Assembly: GCF_026914265.1 (NCBI RefSeq)
Contig: NC_069124.1
Location: 11,797,723 to 11,861,722 of the forward strand
Origin: Mya arenaria
Lineage: Eukaryota; Mollusca; Bivalvia; Myida; Myidae
Reading direction: 5' to 3'
DNA length: 64,000 nucleotides
How positions within the stretch are numbered: the first letter of the stretch is position 1; each line of letters opens with the position of its first letter. Under the pieces are notes generated by a model. That model was not told the DNA's origin. It saw nothing but the letters and a program-made list of their open reading frames with translations, and searched no databases. Shown here piece after piece: positions 36,738 to 50,800 of the stretch. Both the position numbers and the translations under genes were made by a program.

Positions 36738-37424
36738 CTGTAACAGGGCCATCATCCTAATCATCACCATTAGCAGCAGTGGCACCCTCGCTCATATCCT
36801 CGTACAGCCTCGATCCTTGGTGCACTTTTAAATTGGATAAAAGATGAATGATTGTCAGAATCCATTCAAGAGAAAAGAATATGTTAAAATCTCTTTGGAG
36901 GTCTATATGTAAATAGGTTCCTCACAGCTACATGAACCATTAATTTGCCGTTGTTTTTTAGTTTTGTTTTGGCATCTGCCATCCCGAATGCCTTTACTTT
37001 ATAATTTATATATTATCGCGAAATTATATGACAAAATAAAAAATCGTAGCACAAACAATACTTCTACACGAAAGTAATCAGTAATTCACTTGTTTAAAAT
37101 CAAATTACTATAAATATAAGTTACAAGTTGCTTTAAAAGTTAAATAAGAACCTTTACCTTTTCTTTAAAGGTGAATTTAACCATTGTTTTTTTTTACTCA
37201 ATCACGTTCATCATCCGCGCGTTGATAAAATGTCACGTGACAATTTTTTCTGCATATTTTTTTATTTGTGCCTAAAGTGCTACTAAAACACAATTGTAAA
37301 AGGTTTATATTTAAGAAGTAATAAAAAAATGAAAATACGGAAAAATATCTGTTCCTTGTGTATTTATGTATCATCGCCACAACATCGTACCTTACCATCT
37401 AACACTGCCCTACTATAATGATAA

Positions 37425-37705
37425 TGCCGAGTATATGGGACCCATATGGGACCTATCTGAGGCATATCATGGCAAAAGATGCGAAGCCGATTCATGAAAT
37501 AATGAACTTTTTTCACATAGTATCGATGTTTACATATTTTCATATAACAATGATCTTCGTTTCCCTTTGTGTATCCAATTGATACAGATGAGCAGCTATA
37601 TGGGTCCCATCTGGGCTTTCTCAACCATATGGGTCCTATATGGGCCCCATATGGGCTTTTTGCCCAGATTCAGCCCATATGGGACCCATTTAGCCTTGCT
37701 TGTTG
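37425..37705. repeat. Cluster of palindromic CCCATATGGG words
   Basis: ATATGGGACCCATATGGG-like words occur repeatedly, with TGCTTGTTGGGTC at the right edge. A related single copy lies near 33284 (TTATGGGACCCATATGG, preceded by CAGCCAGCAAA). It looks like a short interspersed or tandem repeat; short frames across it are not credible genes. Confidence 0.5.
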
Positions 37706-38111
37706 GGTCATGGTTGAGTACGCGTCGTATCTAGTTTTTATCAACACTTTTGAAGTCTTCCACGTGACATTCATTCAGCGAACTATAGTGTGCATGCATG
37801 TGTGTGCGAATGTCCCACGCAATTTTGTCCGGAGCATCTCGCCTTTGAGATATTGTCTTCAAACTTTATACAGATGGAGTAATTGGGGACAATTCTTAAA
37901 GTTAAGATTTGTTTATATAAATAGCATTGATTAAAGGTCAGTCATTGGAACATTTTATATGGCATAGTCAGTCAAAATGAGTGTTATGCAACCATGTTCA
38001 AGTTCATTTTAGACACTCCAAGGCCTTCTGATTCTGAATATTCATGATCATCGTATGTCTTTGTAAGCCATCTGGATTGAGCTCTTGTCATCATCACAAA
38101 TTAGTCATAGA

Positions 38112-39032
38112 CCGTTTTATCAATGCGACCGGAGTTATGGCCCGTACGTCATTGCGACCGGCATTACGTCCCTTTTACCAATGCGACCGTATTATGGCCA
38201 GTTCATCATTGCGACCGGCATAACGTCCCTTTTACCAATGCGACCGTAGTTATGGCCCGTTCATCACTGCGACCGGAATTATGACCCTTTTACCAATGCG
38301 ACCGGAATTAGGACTTTTTCACCAATGCGACCGGAATTATGGTCCGTTTATCATTGCCATTGGAATTATGACCCTTTTACCAATGCAACCGGAATTATGA
38401 CCCGTTTATCATTGCCACCGGAATTATGACCTTTTACCAATGCGACCGGAGTATGACCCTTTTACAAATGCGACAGGAGTATGACCCTTTTACCAATGCG
38501 ACCGGAGTATGACCCTTTTACCAATGCGACCGAAAGTATGGCCAGTTTATTATTGCCACCGGAATTATGACCCTTTTACCAATGCGACCGGAGTATGACC
38601 CTTTTACCAATGCGGCTGGAGTATGACCCTTTTACCAATGCGACCGGAATTATGGCCCGTTTATCATTGCCACCGGAATTATGACCCTTTTACCAATGCG
38701 ACCGGAATTATGACCCGTTTATCATTGCCACCGGAATTATGACCCTTTTACCAATGCGACCGGAATATGACCCTTTTACCAATGCGACCGGAGTATGACC
38801 CTTTTACCAATGCGACCGAAATTATGACCCTTTTACCAATGCAACCGGAATTATGACCCTTTTACCAATGCGACCGGAATTATGACCCTTTTATCAATGC
38901 AACCGGAATAATGATCCGTTTATCATTGCCACCGGAATTATGACCCTTTTACCAATGCAACCGGAATTATGACCCTTTTACCAATGCGACCGGAGTTATG
39001 ACCCTTTCACCAATGCGACCGGAGTTATGGTC
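38112..39032. repeat. Second 29-bp minisatellite (about 32 units)
   Basis: The unit reads CCAATGCGACCGGAATTATG followed by ACCCTTTTA. Variants include TTTATCATTGCCACCGG. Its period equals that of the arrays at 1335 and 41821, and the units match at most positions outside one four-base block, so the families look related. Confidence 0.93.
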
Positions 39033-39204
39033 TTTTTGTCTGTGCCACCTATCCCATGATATACAGCCTCTTCGTTGATTCTAGAATCCTGATAGTTAGT
39101 GTTAATATGTGAAAGCTCAACGATAGAAATGTAACTGCTATCGCTTTTACTACGACCGAAGGCCACTTTGAGGAGCTTGACGTTGCAAGGCTGTTGTTTG
39201 TTTA

Positions 39205-39540
<336 letters not shown>

Positions 39541-39804
39541 TTTGCAAGGTCATGGACACTGACGAGACGGCATGAGCGATAAATTTGCATACAGACTTCC
39601 TAATAAACAATAATCAACCTATACCTATGACAATTTGTAAAAATGAAACACAAAACTGTACTTATGACCCCCACTCGTCTGAAACATTCATCTTGCCTGA
39701 TTTAACTGAAAATAAAAAAAACAACCACCACATTTTCATTTTCTTTTGAATGATACTTATTCTTTCGAAAGAGGTATCTGTTTGCTTTATGTACGCTGTT
39801 TAGG
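39541..39804. other. Intergenic DNA
   Basis: Nothing supported beyond AT-rich sequence. Confidence 0.4.
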
Positions 39805-40470
39805 CTTGGTCTAAGCAACTGTAATTGGTGATTCGCTTCATATCTCAAGCTATGATTGATGCATTGTGAGAGGAGGCACATACATCTGTTTACAATAAAT
39901 AAGACCACTAGACAACGTGGTACATGAACTATATACTTGCAATTTTATGTGTTAAGCAGCAATTCATCAAGGTATGTTTTCACCATTTTTGCATTAACTT
40001 GTTTTAAATAACTGTCACAAAGTTAATAATTCATCATATATTCTGTGTCACGGTGCATGAACTTGTAGATATATAAGATCGTACATGAATTGCCATTTAA
40101 TACAACTTTTTATAAAACGAGTTGAATGGGAACGCCAATTGCGAGCATAATACCTTTTTATAACGAGTTTCATATTTTTTTATAGTTATCAAATAGCAAT
40201 GAACTACATGAACAAGATCCTTTTTATAACTAACCACTGGACAACGTGGTTCATAAACTATATTCTTGCGATTTGTTTGTTTTAAACAGCAATTCATTAC
40301 GGTATGTATTCACCATTTTTACATTTTCTTGTGTTAAACCAACACCCATGAAGCTAATAATTCATCATGATATAAAACCAATTTTTGAACGCCAATGGCG
40401 AGCATAATCCTTTCTATAACGAGTTTCATATTATCATTTCTTTTATATCAAATGACAACGAACTACATGA
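39805..40470. repeat. Tandem duplicate of a dispersed repeat
   Basis: Two diverged units share ACAACGTGGT(A/T)CAT, AGCAATTCAT, GTATTCACCATTTTT-like words and ATAACGAGTTTCATAT. A third, more distant relative lies at about 32965-33190. The class is unknown. Confidence 0.55.
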
Positions 40471-40474
40471 TTAA

Positions 40475-41243
40475 TGCACCAGTCAATTGTAACCACGGTC
40501 CCCCAGGTCCGGGGGTATACCGGGGATAGCCGGGGAAATGGGCCGTGTTTTTGCCTTCCAGGTGGCCTCGCAGTGCCGGGTGAATGCGGGTTTTTTGTCT
40601 TAGCACCAAATTTAGCGGAGATTGGGCCTTTTGTCTTCGCGCCCAAAATAGCGGGGGATGGGTCTTACCTAGGGTCTCTGGGGAGCGGGGGCATTTGGCG
40701 GAGATTTTACCAAGTTCGTCCCGCAGGTCGGGGATTTTACCCGGGCTTGGCTGGACGGAAAGTCAAAGTTCCCGCTATTCCCCGGACCTGGCGTCAATAT
40801 CACGAAAATACTTAATTTAAATCTCAAACTCAGTCTCAACTCATTTCACCATAATTATAAAAGTATAATATTCTTCAAAATCTTGCATCTTTTTATACTT
40901 TTTGAAAACGTCTTTTCTCAGAATGGGTTGATTTTGTTAATATTTCAAAGAAAACTAATTATAGAGCAAAATATATACTTGAGTATTTTATAAAGAATAC
41001 AGAATTGTACTCAAATACATTTTTGGCTGTAGAATATATTTACCTTGGAATTCCACCAAAGGCTTTTATCAGCATTTTCTATGATAGAATGCGCTTATAA
41101 AACTGTAAAAAAATAATGATTTTTTTTTATAAATTTCAATGCTATGTGATAAAATGTGTTGATACTAAGTTTGAGATTTGACTTAAGTATTTTCGTGATA
41201 TTGGGGCCTGGGGTGAGAGGCGTGGTTACAATTGACTGGTGCA
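40475..41243. mobile_element. Long MITE carrying a nested element
   Basis: The ends TGCACCAGTCAATTGTAACC and its reverse complement, each flanked by TAA (40472-40474, 41244-41246), define the outer element. The interior matches the elements at 14356 and 63458 until 40794, where another element is inserted. The outer element is about 360 bp without the insert. Confidence 0.82.
40795..41203. mobile_element. Nested TIR element inside the MITE
   Basis: CAATATCACGAAAATACTT at the left is inverted at the right (AAGTATTTTCGTGATATTG), and similarity continues inward for about 40 bases (AATCTCAAACT/AGTTTGAGATT). A CCTGG on both sides may be part of the target duplication. No open frame is seen. Confidence 0.68.
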
Positions 41244-41246
41244 TAA

Positions 41247-41820
41247 GATTCTCGTCGCCTTTTTTTGTTCATTTGTTTGCAATAAGGAGGACGAAATGAA
41301 AAGTTATATTCATTTCTTTCTGCAATGCTAGATTTGGTGGGCGAAATGACGGCACATACTTTAAGGTGGAAGATTTGATTTTTCTAGAATGAAATTTAAT
41401 ATGATCTCCTGGATCAAAACGCATTATAATTACCCTCTTTGTATCGCTTGCATATTTGAACGTGTTTAATAAAAGAAAATATGGAAAGGCTGTAATGCAT
41501 TTGAATCAAGGAACGTCATAAATAAAACTTTACGCAGCGGAATTTAATATGTTTTCGCAGTCGAGAACGTTACAAAATTTTATAATTTTTTTTTCGAAGT
41601 CTTCCATTTTGTTTAGTTTATACAAACATCTATATAAATAAGAACATTTTATATGAAATTGTGTTTCAGAATTAGGGGTATATGAAGCTAGAAAAAGCAG
41701 TTTAAGATTATATTGAGGCCTACAAGGTCATTTGTTATTCTATGGCTTAATTATGGGCAGCATCTCGAGTATATCCTTGTCACCACTAGTTTTGATTAAA
41801 GTGAAACAAATAAGTTAAAG
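41247..41820. other. Non-coding flank, copy B
   Basis: Counterpart of 769-1334 with scattered substitutions. No feature supported. Confidence 0.6.
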
Positions 41821-44800
41821 CCCTTTAAATCAAGTAGTGCAACTGGAGTAATAACCCTTTTAGTAGTGCAACTGGAGTAATAACCCTTTTAGTAGTGCAA
41901 CTGGAGTAATAACCCTTTTAGTAGTGCAACTGCAGTTATGACCCTTTTAGTAGTACAAGTGAAGTAATGACCCTTTTAGTAGTGCAAGTGGAGTGATGAC
42001 CCTTTTAGTAGTGCAAGTGGAGTAATGACCCTTTTAGTAGTGCAACTAGAGTAATGACCCTTTTAGTAGTGCAAGTGGAGTGATGACTCTTTTAGTAGTG
42101 CAAGTGGAGTAATGACTCTTTTAGTAGTGCAAGTGGAGTAATGACCCTTTAGTAGTGCAAGTGGAGTGATGACCCTTTTAGTAGTGCAAGTGGAGTAATG
42201 ACTCTTTTAGTAGTGCAAGTGGAGTAATGACCCTTTTAGTAGTGCAAGTGGAGTAATGACCCTTTTAGTTGTGCAACTGGAGTTATGACCCTTTTAGTGG
42301 TACAAGTGGAGTAATGGCCCTTTTAGTAGTGCAACTGGAGTAATGACCCTTTTAGTAGTGCAAGTGGAGTAATGACCCTTTTAGTAGTGCAACTAGAGTA
42401 ATTACCCTTTTAGTAGTGCAAGTGGAGTAATGGCCCTTTTAGTAGTGCAACTGGAGAAATGGCCCTTTTAGTAGTGCAACTAGAGTAATTACCCTTTTAG
42501 TAGTGCAACTGGAGTAATGGCCCTTTTAGTAGTGCAACTGGAGTAATGACCCTTTTAGTAGTGCAACTGTAGTAATGACCCTTTTAGTAGTGCAACTAGA
42601 GTAATGACCCTTTTAGTAGTGCAAGTGGAGTAATGACCCTTTTAGTAGTGCAAGTGGAGTAATGACCCTTTTAGTAGTGCAAGTGGAGTAATGACCCTTT
42701 TAGTAGTGCAACTGGAGTAATAACCCTTTTAGTTGTGCAACTGGAGTTATGACCCTTTTAGTAGTACAAGTGGAGTAATGGCCCTTTTAGTAGTGCAACT
42801 GGAGTAATGACCCTTTTAGTAGTGCAAGTGGAGTAATGACCCTTTTAGTAGTGCAACTAGAGTAATTACCCTTTTAGTAGTGCAAGTGGAGTAATGGCCC
42901 TTTTAGTAGTGCAACTGGAGAAATGGCCCTTTTAGTAGTGCAACTAGAGTAATTACCCTTTTAGTAGTGCAACTGGAGTAATGGCCCTTTTAGTAGTGCA
43001 ACTGGAGTAATGACCCTTTTAGTAGTGCAACTGTAGTAATGACCCTTTTAGTAGTGCAACTAGAGTAATGACCCTTTTAGTAGTGCAACTAGAGTAATGA
43101 CCCTTTTAGTAGTGCAACTGGAGTAATGACCCTTTTAGTAGTGCAACTGGAGTAATGACCCTTTTAGTAGTGCAACTAGAGTAATGACCCTTTTAGTAGT
43201 GCAAGTGGAGTAATGGCCCTTTTAGTAGTGCAAGTGGAGTAATGACCCTTTTAGTAGTGCAAGTGGAGTAATGACCCTTTTAGTAGTGCAAGTGGAGTAA
43301 TGACCCTTTTAGTAGTGCAACTGTAGTAATGACCCTTTTAGTAGTGCAACTAGAGTAATGACCCTTTTAGTAGTGCAAGTGGAGTAATGACCCTTTTAGT
43401 AGTGCAAGTGGAGTAATGGCCCTTTTAGTAGTGCAACTGGAGTGATGACCCTTTTAGTAGTGCAACTAGAGTAATGGCCCTTTTAGTTGTGCAACTGTAG
43501 TAATGACCTTTTTAGTAGTACAAGTGGAGTAATGGCCCTTTTAGTAGTGCAACTGGAGAAATGGCCCTTTTAGTAGTACAAGTGGAGTAATGGCCCTTTT
43601 AGTAGTGCAACTGGAGTAATGACCCTTTTAGTAGTACAAGTGGAGTAATGGCCCTTTTAGTAGTGCAACTGGAGAAATGGCCCTTTTAGTAGTGAAACTA
43701 GAGTAATTAACCTTTTAGTAGTGCAACTGTAGTAATGACCCTTTTAGTAGTACAAGTGGAGTAATGGCCCTTTTAGTAGTGCAACTGTAGTAATGACCCT
43801 TTTAGTAGTGCAAGTGGAGTAATGGCCCTTTTAGTAGTGCAACTGGAGAAATGGCCCTTTTAGTAGTGAAACTAGAGTAATTAACCTTTTAGTAGTGCAA
43901 CTGTAGTAATGACCCTTTTAGTAGTACAAGTGGAGTAATGGCCCTTTTAGTAGTGCAACTGTAGTAATGACCCTTTTAGTAGTGCAAGTGGAGTAATGGC
44001 CGTTTTAGTAGTGCAACTGGAGAAATGGCCCTTTTAGTAGTGAAACTAGAGTAATTAACCTTTTAGTAGTGCAACTGGAGTAATGGCCCTTTTAGTAATG
44101 CAACTAGAGTAATAACCCTTTTAGTAGTGCAACTGTAGTAAAGACTCTTTTAGTAGTGCAACTAGAGTAATGACCCTTTAGGTAGTCCAAGTGGAGTAAT
44201 GGCCCTTTTAGTAGTGCAAGTGGAGTAAAGACCCTTTTAGTTGTGCAACAGGAGTAATGACCCTTTTAGTAGTGCAACTAAGGTTATGACCCTTTTAGTA
44301 GTGCAACTGGAGTAATGACCCTTTTAGTAGTGCAACTGGAGAAATGGCCCTTTTAGTAGTGCAACTGGAGTGATGACCCTTTTAGTAGTGCAACTGGAGT
44401 AATGACCCTTTTAGTAGTGCAACTGGAGTAATGACCATTTTAGTAGTGCAACTAGAGTAATGACCCTTTTAGTAGTGCAACTGTAGTAATGACCCTTTTA
44501 GTAGTGCAACTGGAGTAATAGCCCTTTTAGTAGTGCAACTAGCGTAATGACCCTTTTAGTAGTGCAACTAGAGTAATGACCCTTTTAGTAGTGCAAGTGG
44601 AGTGATGGCCCTTTTAGTAGTGCAAGTGGAGTAATGGCCCTTTTAGTAGTGCAAGTGGAGTGATGACCCTTTTAGTAGTGCAACTGGAGTAATGACCCTT
44701 TTAGTAGTGCAACTGTAGTAATGACCCTTTTAGTAGTGCAACTGGAGTAATGACCCTTTTAGTAGTGCAAGTGGAGTGATGACCCTTTTAGTAGTGCAAG

Positions 44801-47800
44801 TGGAGTAATGGCCCTTTTAGTAGTGCAACTAGAGTAATGACCCTTTTAGTAGTGCAAGTGGAGTAATGACCCTTTTAGTAGTGTAAGTGGAGTAATGACC
44901 CTTTTAGTAGTGCAACTAGAGTAATGACCCTTTTAATTGTGCAAGTGGAGTAATGACCCTTTTAGTAGTGCAAGTGGAGTAATGACCCTTTTAGTAGTGC
45001 AACTAGAGTAATGACCCTTTTAGTAGTGCAACTAGAGTAATGACCCTTTTAGTAGTGCAAGTGGAGTAATGACCCTTTTAGTAGTGCAACTAGAGTAATG
45101 ACCCTTTTAGTAGTGCAAGTGGAGTAATGACCCTTTTAGTAGTGCAAGTGGAGTAATGACCCTTTTAGTAGTGCAACTAGAGTAATGACCCTTTTAGTTG
45201 TGCAACTAGAGTAATGACCCTTTTAGTAGTGCAAGTGGAGTGATGACCCTTTTAGTAGTGCAACTGGAGTAATGACCCTTTTAGTAGTGCAACTAGAGTA
45301 ATGACCCTTTTAGTAGTGCAAGTGGAGTAATGACCCTTTTAGTAGTGCAACTAGAGTAATGACCCTTTTAGTAGAGCAACTGGAGAAATGGCCCTTTTAG
45401 TAGTGCAACTGGAGTGATGACCCTTTTAGTAGTGCAACTGTAGTAATGACCCTTTTAGTAGTGCAACTGGAGTAATGACCATTTTAGTAGTGCAACTAGA
45501 GTAATGACCCTTTTTGTAGTGCAACTGTAGTAATGACCCTTTTAGTAGTGCAACTGGAGTAATAACCCTTTTAGTAGTGCAACTAGCGTAATGACCCTTT
45601 TAGTAGTGCAACTAGAGTAATGACCCTTTTAGTAGTGCAAGTGGAGTGATGACCCTTTTAGTAGTGCAAGTGGAGTAATGGCTCTTTTAGTAGTGCAAGT
45701 GGAGTAATGACCCTTTTAGTAGTGCAAGTGGAGTAATGACCCATTTAGTAGTGCAACTAGAGTAATGACCCTTTTAGTAGTGCAACTAGAGTAATGACCC
45801 TTTTAGTAGTGCAACTGTAGTAATGACTTTTTTAGTAGTGCAAGTGGAGTAATGACCCTTTTAGTAGTGCAACTAGAGTAATGACCCTTTTAGTAGTGCA
45901 GCCAGAGTTATGCCCCTTTAAGTAGTGCAAATGGAGTAATGACCATTTTAGTAGTGCAACTAGAGTAATAACCCTTTTAGTAGTGCAACTAGAGTAATGA
46001 CCCTTTTAGTAGTGCAACTAGAGTAATGACCCTTTTAGTTGCAAGTGGAGTAATGACCCTTTTAGTAGTTCAACTAGAGTAATGACCCTTTTAGTAGTGC
46101 AACTGTAGTAATGACCCTTTTAGTAGTGCAACTAGAGTAATAACCCTTTTAGTAGTGCAACTGTAGTAATGACCCTTTTAGTAGTGCAACTGTAGTAATG
46201 ACCCTTTTAGTAGTGCAACTGTAGTAATGACCCTTTTAGTAGTGCAACTAGAGTAATAACCCTTTTAGTATTGCAACTGGAGTAATGACCCTTTTAGTAG
46301 TGCAACTAGAGTAATTACCCTTTTAGTAGTGCAACTGGGGTAATGACCCTTTTAGTAGTGCAACTAGAGTAATGAACCTTATAGTAGTGCAACTAGAGTA
46401 ATGAAACTTTTAGTAGTGCAACTGGGGTAATGACCCTTTTAGTAGTGCAACTAGAGTAATGACCCTTTTTGTAGTGCAACTAGAGTAATGACCCTTTTAG
46501 TAGTGCAACTAGAGTAATGACCCTTTTAGTAGTGCAACTGGAGTAATGACCCTTTTAGTAGTGCAGCCGGAGTAATAACCCTTTTAGTAGTGCAACTGGA
46601 GTAATGACCCTTTTAGTAATGCAACTGGAGTAATGGCCCTTTTAGTAGTGCAACTGGAGTAATGGCCATTTTAGTAGTGCAATTTGAGTAATAACCATAT
46701 TAGTAGTGCAACTAAGGTTATGACCCTTTTAGTAGTGCAACTGGAGTAATGACCCTTTTAGTAGTGCAACTGGAGTAATGACCCTTTTAGTAGTGCAACT
46801 GGAGTAATGACCCTTTTAGTAGTGCAACTAGAGTAATGACCCTTTTAGTAGTGCAACTGTAGTAATGACCCTTTTAGTAGTGCAACTGGAGTAATGGCCG
46901 TTTTAGTAGTGCAAGTGGAGTAATGGCCCTTTTAGTAGTGCAACTAGAGTAATGACCCTTTTAGTAGTGCAAGTGGAGTAATGGCCCTTTTAGTAGTGCA
47001 ACTGGAGTAATGGCCCTTTTAGTAGTGCAACTGGAGTAATGACCCTTTTAGTAGTGCAACTGTAGTAATGACCCTTTTAGTAGTGCAACTAGAGTAATGA
47101 CCCTTTTAGTAGTGCAAGTGGAGTAATGGCCCTTTTAGTAGTGCAAGTGGAGTAATGACCCTTTTAGTTGTGCAACTGGAGTAATGACCCTTTTAGTAGT
47201 GCAACTGAAATAATGACCCTTTTAGTAGTGCAACTGGAGTAATGACCCTTTTAGTAGTGCAACTAAGGTTATGAACCTTTTAGTAGTGCAACTGGAGTAA
47301 TGACCCTTTTAGTAGTGCAACTGTAGTAATGACCCTTTTAGTAGTGCAACTAGAGTAATGACCCTTTTAGTAGTGCAACTAGAGTAATGACCCTTTTAGT
47401 AGTGCAAGTGGAGTAATGACCCTTTTAGTTGTGCAACTGGAGTAATGACCCTTTTAGTAGTGCAACTGAAGTAATGACCCTTTTAGTAGTGCAACTGCAG
47501 TAATGACCCTTTTAGTAGTGCAACTAAGGTTATGACCCTTTTAGTAGTGCAACTGGAGTAATGACCCTTTTAGTAGTGCAACTCTAGTAATGACCCTTTT
47601 AGTAGTGCAACTAGAGTAATGACCCTTTTAGTAGTGCAACTGGAGTAATGGCCCTTTTAGTAGTGCAAGAGGAGTAATGGCCCTTTTAGTAGTGCAACTG
47701 GAGTAATAACAATTTTAGTAGTCCAACTAAGGTTATGACCCTTTTAGTAGTGCAACTGGAGTAATGACCCTTTTAGTAGTGCAACTGGAGTAATGACCCT

Positions 47801-50800
47801 TTTAGTAATGCAACTGGGGTAATTACCCTTTTAGTAGTGCAACTGTAGTATTGTTCTTTTTAGTAGTGCAACTAGAGTAATGACCCTTTTAGTAGTGCAA
47901 CTAGAATAATGACCCTTTTAGTAGTGCAAGTGGAGTAATGGCCCTTTTAGTAGTGCAACTGTAGTAATGACCCTTTTAATAGTGCAACTAGAGTAATGAC
48001 CCTTTTAGTAGTGCAACTAGAATAATGACCCTTTTAGTAGTGCAAGTGGAGTAATGGCCGTTTTAGTAGTGCAAGTGGAGTAATGGCCCTTTTAGTAGTG
48101 CAAGTGGAGTAATGACCCTTTTAGTTGTGCAACTGGAGTAATGGCCCTTTTAGTAGTGCAACTGGAGTTATGGCCATTTTAGTAGTGCAATTTGAGTAAT
48201 AACCATTTTAGTAGTGCAACTAAGGTTATGAACCTTTTAGTAGTGCAACTGGAGTAATGGCCCTTTTAGTAGTGCAACTGGAGTAATGACCCTTTTAGTA
48301 GTGCAACTGGAGTAATGACCCTTTTAGTAGTGCAACTGTAGTAATGGCCCTTTTAGTAGTGCAAGTGGAGTAAGACCCTTTTAGTAGTACAACTAGAGTA
48401 ATGACCCTTTTAGTTGCAAGTGGAGTAATGACCCTTTTAGTAGTTCAACTAGAGTAATGACCCTTTTAGTAGTGCAACTGTAGTAATGACCCTTTTAGTA
48501 GTGCAACTAGAGTAATAACCCTTTTAGTAGTGCAACTGTAGTAATGACCCTTTTAGTAGTGCAACTGTAGTAATGACCCTTTTAGTAGTGCAACTGTAGT
48601 AATGACCCTTTTAGTAGTGCAACTAGAGTAATGACCCTTTTAGTATTGCAACTGGAGTAATGACCCTTTTAGTAGTGCAACTAGAGTAATTACCCTTTTA
48701 GTAGTGCAACTGGGGTAATGACTCTTTTAGTAGTGCAACTGGAGTAATGACCCTTTTAGTAGTGCAACTAGAGTAATGAAACTTTTAGTAGTGCAACTGG
48801 GGTAATGACCCTTTTAGTAGTGCAACTAGAGTAATGACCCTTTTTGTAGTGCAACTAGAGTAATGACCCTTTTAGTAGTGCAACTGGGGTAATGACCCTT
48901 TTAGTAGTGCAACTGGAGTAATGACCCTTTTAGTAGTGCAGCCGGAGTAATAACCCTTTTAGTAGTGCAACTGGAGTAATGACCCTTTTAGTAATGCAAC
49001 TGGAGTAATGGCCCTTTTAGTAGTTCAACTGGAGTAATGGCCTTGTTAGTAGTGCAATTTGAGTAATAACCATATTAGTAGTGCAACTAAGGTTATGACC
49101 CTTTTAGTAGTGCAACTGGAGTAATGACCCTTTTAGTAGTGCAACTGGAGTAATAACCCTTTTAGTAGTGCAACTGGAGTAATGACCCTTTTAGTAGTGC
49201 AACTGGAGTAATGACCCTTTTAGTAGTGCAACTGAAGTAATGACCCTTTTAGTAGTGCAACTGGAGTAATGGCCGTTTTAGTAGTGCAAGTGGAGTAATG
49301 GCCCTTTTAGTAGTGCAACTAGAGTAATGACCCTTTTAGTAGTGCAAGTGGAGTAATGGCCCTTTTAGTAGTGCAACTGGAGTAATGACCCTTTTAGTAG
49401 TGCAACTGGAGTAATGACCCTTTTAGTAGTGCAACTGTAGTAATGACCCTTTTAGTAGTGCAACTAGAGTAATGACCCTTTTAGTAGTGCAAGTGGAGTA
49501 ATGGCCCTTTTAGTAGTGCAAGTGGAGTAATGACCCTTTTAGTAGTGCAACTGGAGTAATGACCCTTTTAGTAGTGCAACTGGAGTAATGACCCTTTTAG
49601 TAGTGCAACTGGAGTAATGACCCTTTTAGTAATGCAACTAAGGTTATGAACCTTTTAGTAGTGCAACTGGAGTAATGACCCTTTTAGTAGTGCAACTGTA
49701 GTAATGACCCTTTTAGTAGTGCAACTAGAGTAATGACCCTTTTAGTAGTGCAACTAGAGTAATGACCCTTTTAGTAGTGCAAGTGGAGTAATGACCCTTT
49801 TAGTTGTGCAACTGGAGTAATGACCCTTTTAGTAGTGCAACTGAAGTAATGACCCTTTTAGTAGTGCAACTGGAGTAATGACCCTTTTAGTAGTGCAACT
49901 AAGGTTATGACCCTTTTAGTAGTGCAACTGGAGTAATGACCCTTTTAGTAGTGCAACTCTAGTAATGACCCTTTTAGTAGTGCAACTAGAGTAATGACCC
50001 TTTTAGTAGTGCAAGTGGAGTAATGGCCCTTTTAGTAGTGCAAGTGGAGTAATGGCCCTTTTAGTAGTGCAACTGGAGTAATAACAATTTTAGTAGTCCA
50101 ACTAAGGTTATGACCCTTTTAGTAGTGCAACTGGAGTAATGACCCTTTTAGTAGTGCAACTGGAGTAATGACCCTTTTAGTAATGCAACTGGGGTAATTA
50201 CCCTTTTAGTAGTGCAACTGTAGTATTGTTCCTTTTAGTAGTGCAACTAGAGTTATGACCCTTTTAGTAGTGCAACTGTAGTAATGACCCTTTTAGTAGT
50301 GCAAGTGGAGTAATGGCCCTTTTAGTAGTGCAACTGTAGTAATGACCCTTTTAGTAGTGCAACTAGAGTAATGACCCTTTTAGTAGTGCAACTAGAATAA
50401 TGACCCTTTTAGTAGTGCAAGTGGAGTAATGGCCGTTTTAGTAGTGCAAGTGGAGTAATGGCCCTTTTAGTAGTGCAAGTGGAGTAATGACCCTTTTAGT
50501 TGTGCAACTGGAGTAATGGCCCTTTTAGTAGTGCAACTGGAGTTATGGCCATTTTAGTAGTGCAATTTGAGTAATAACCATTTTAGTAGTGCAACTAAGG
50601 TTATGAACCTTTTAGTAGTGCAACTGGAGTAATGGCCCTTTTAGTAGTGCAACTGGAGTAATGACCCTTTTAGTAGTGCAACTGGAGTAATGACCCTTTT
50701 AGTAGTGCAACTGTAGTAATGGCCCTTTTAGTAGTGCAAGTGGAGTAAGACCCTTTTAGTAGTGCAACTAGAGTAATGACCCTTTTAGTAGTGCAAGTGG

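Noticed and set aside
37569..37934. 121-residue frame across the CCATATGG cluster
   Set aside because: The repetitive GPIW/APYG segments come from the palindromic repeat.
40443..40820. Frames of 67-113 residues on both strands
   Set aside because: They lie inside the MITE; similar frames recur in the other copies with indels, so there is no coding constraint.
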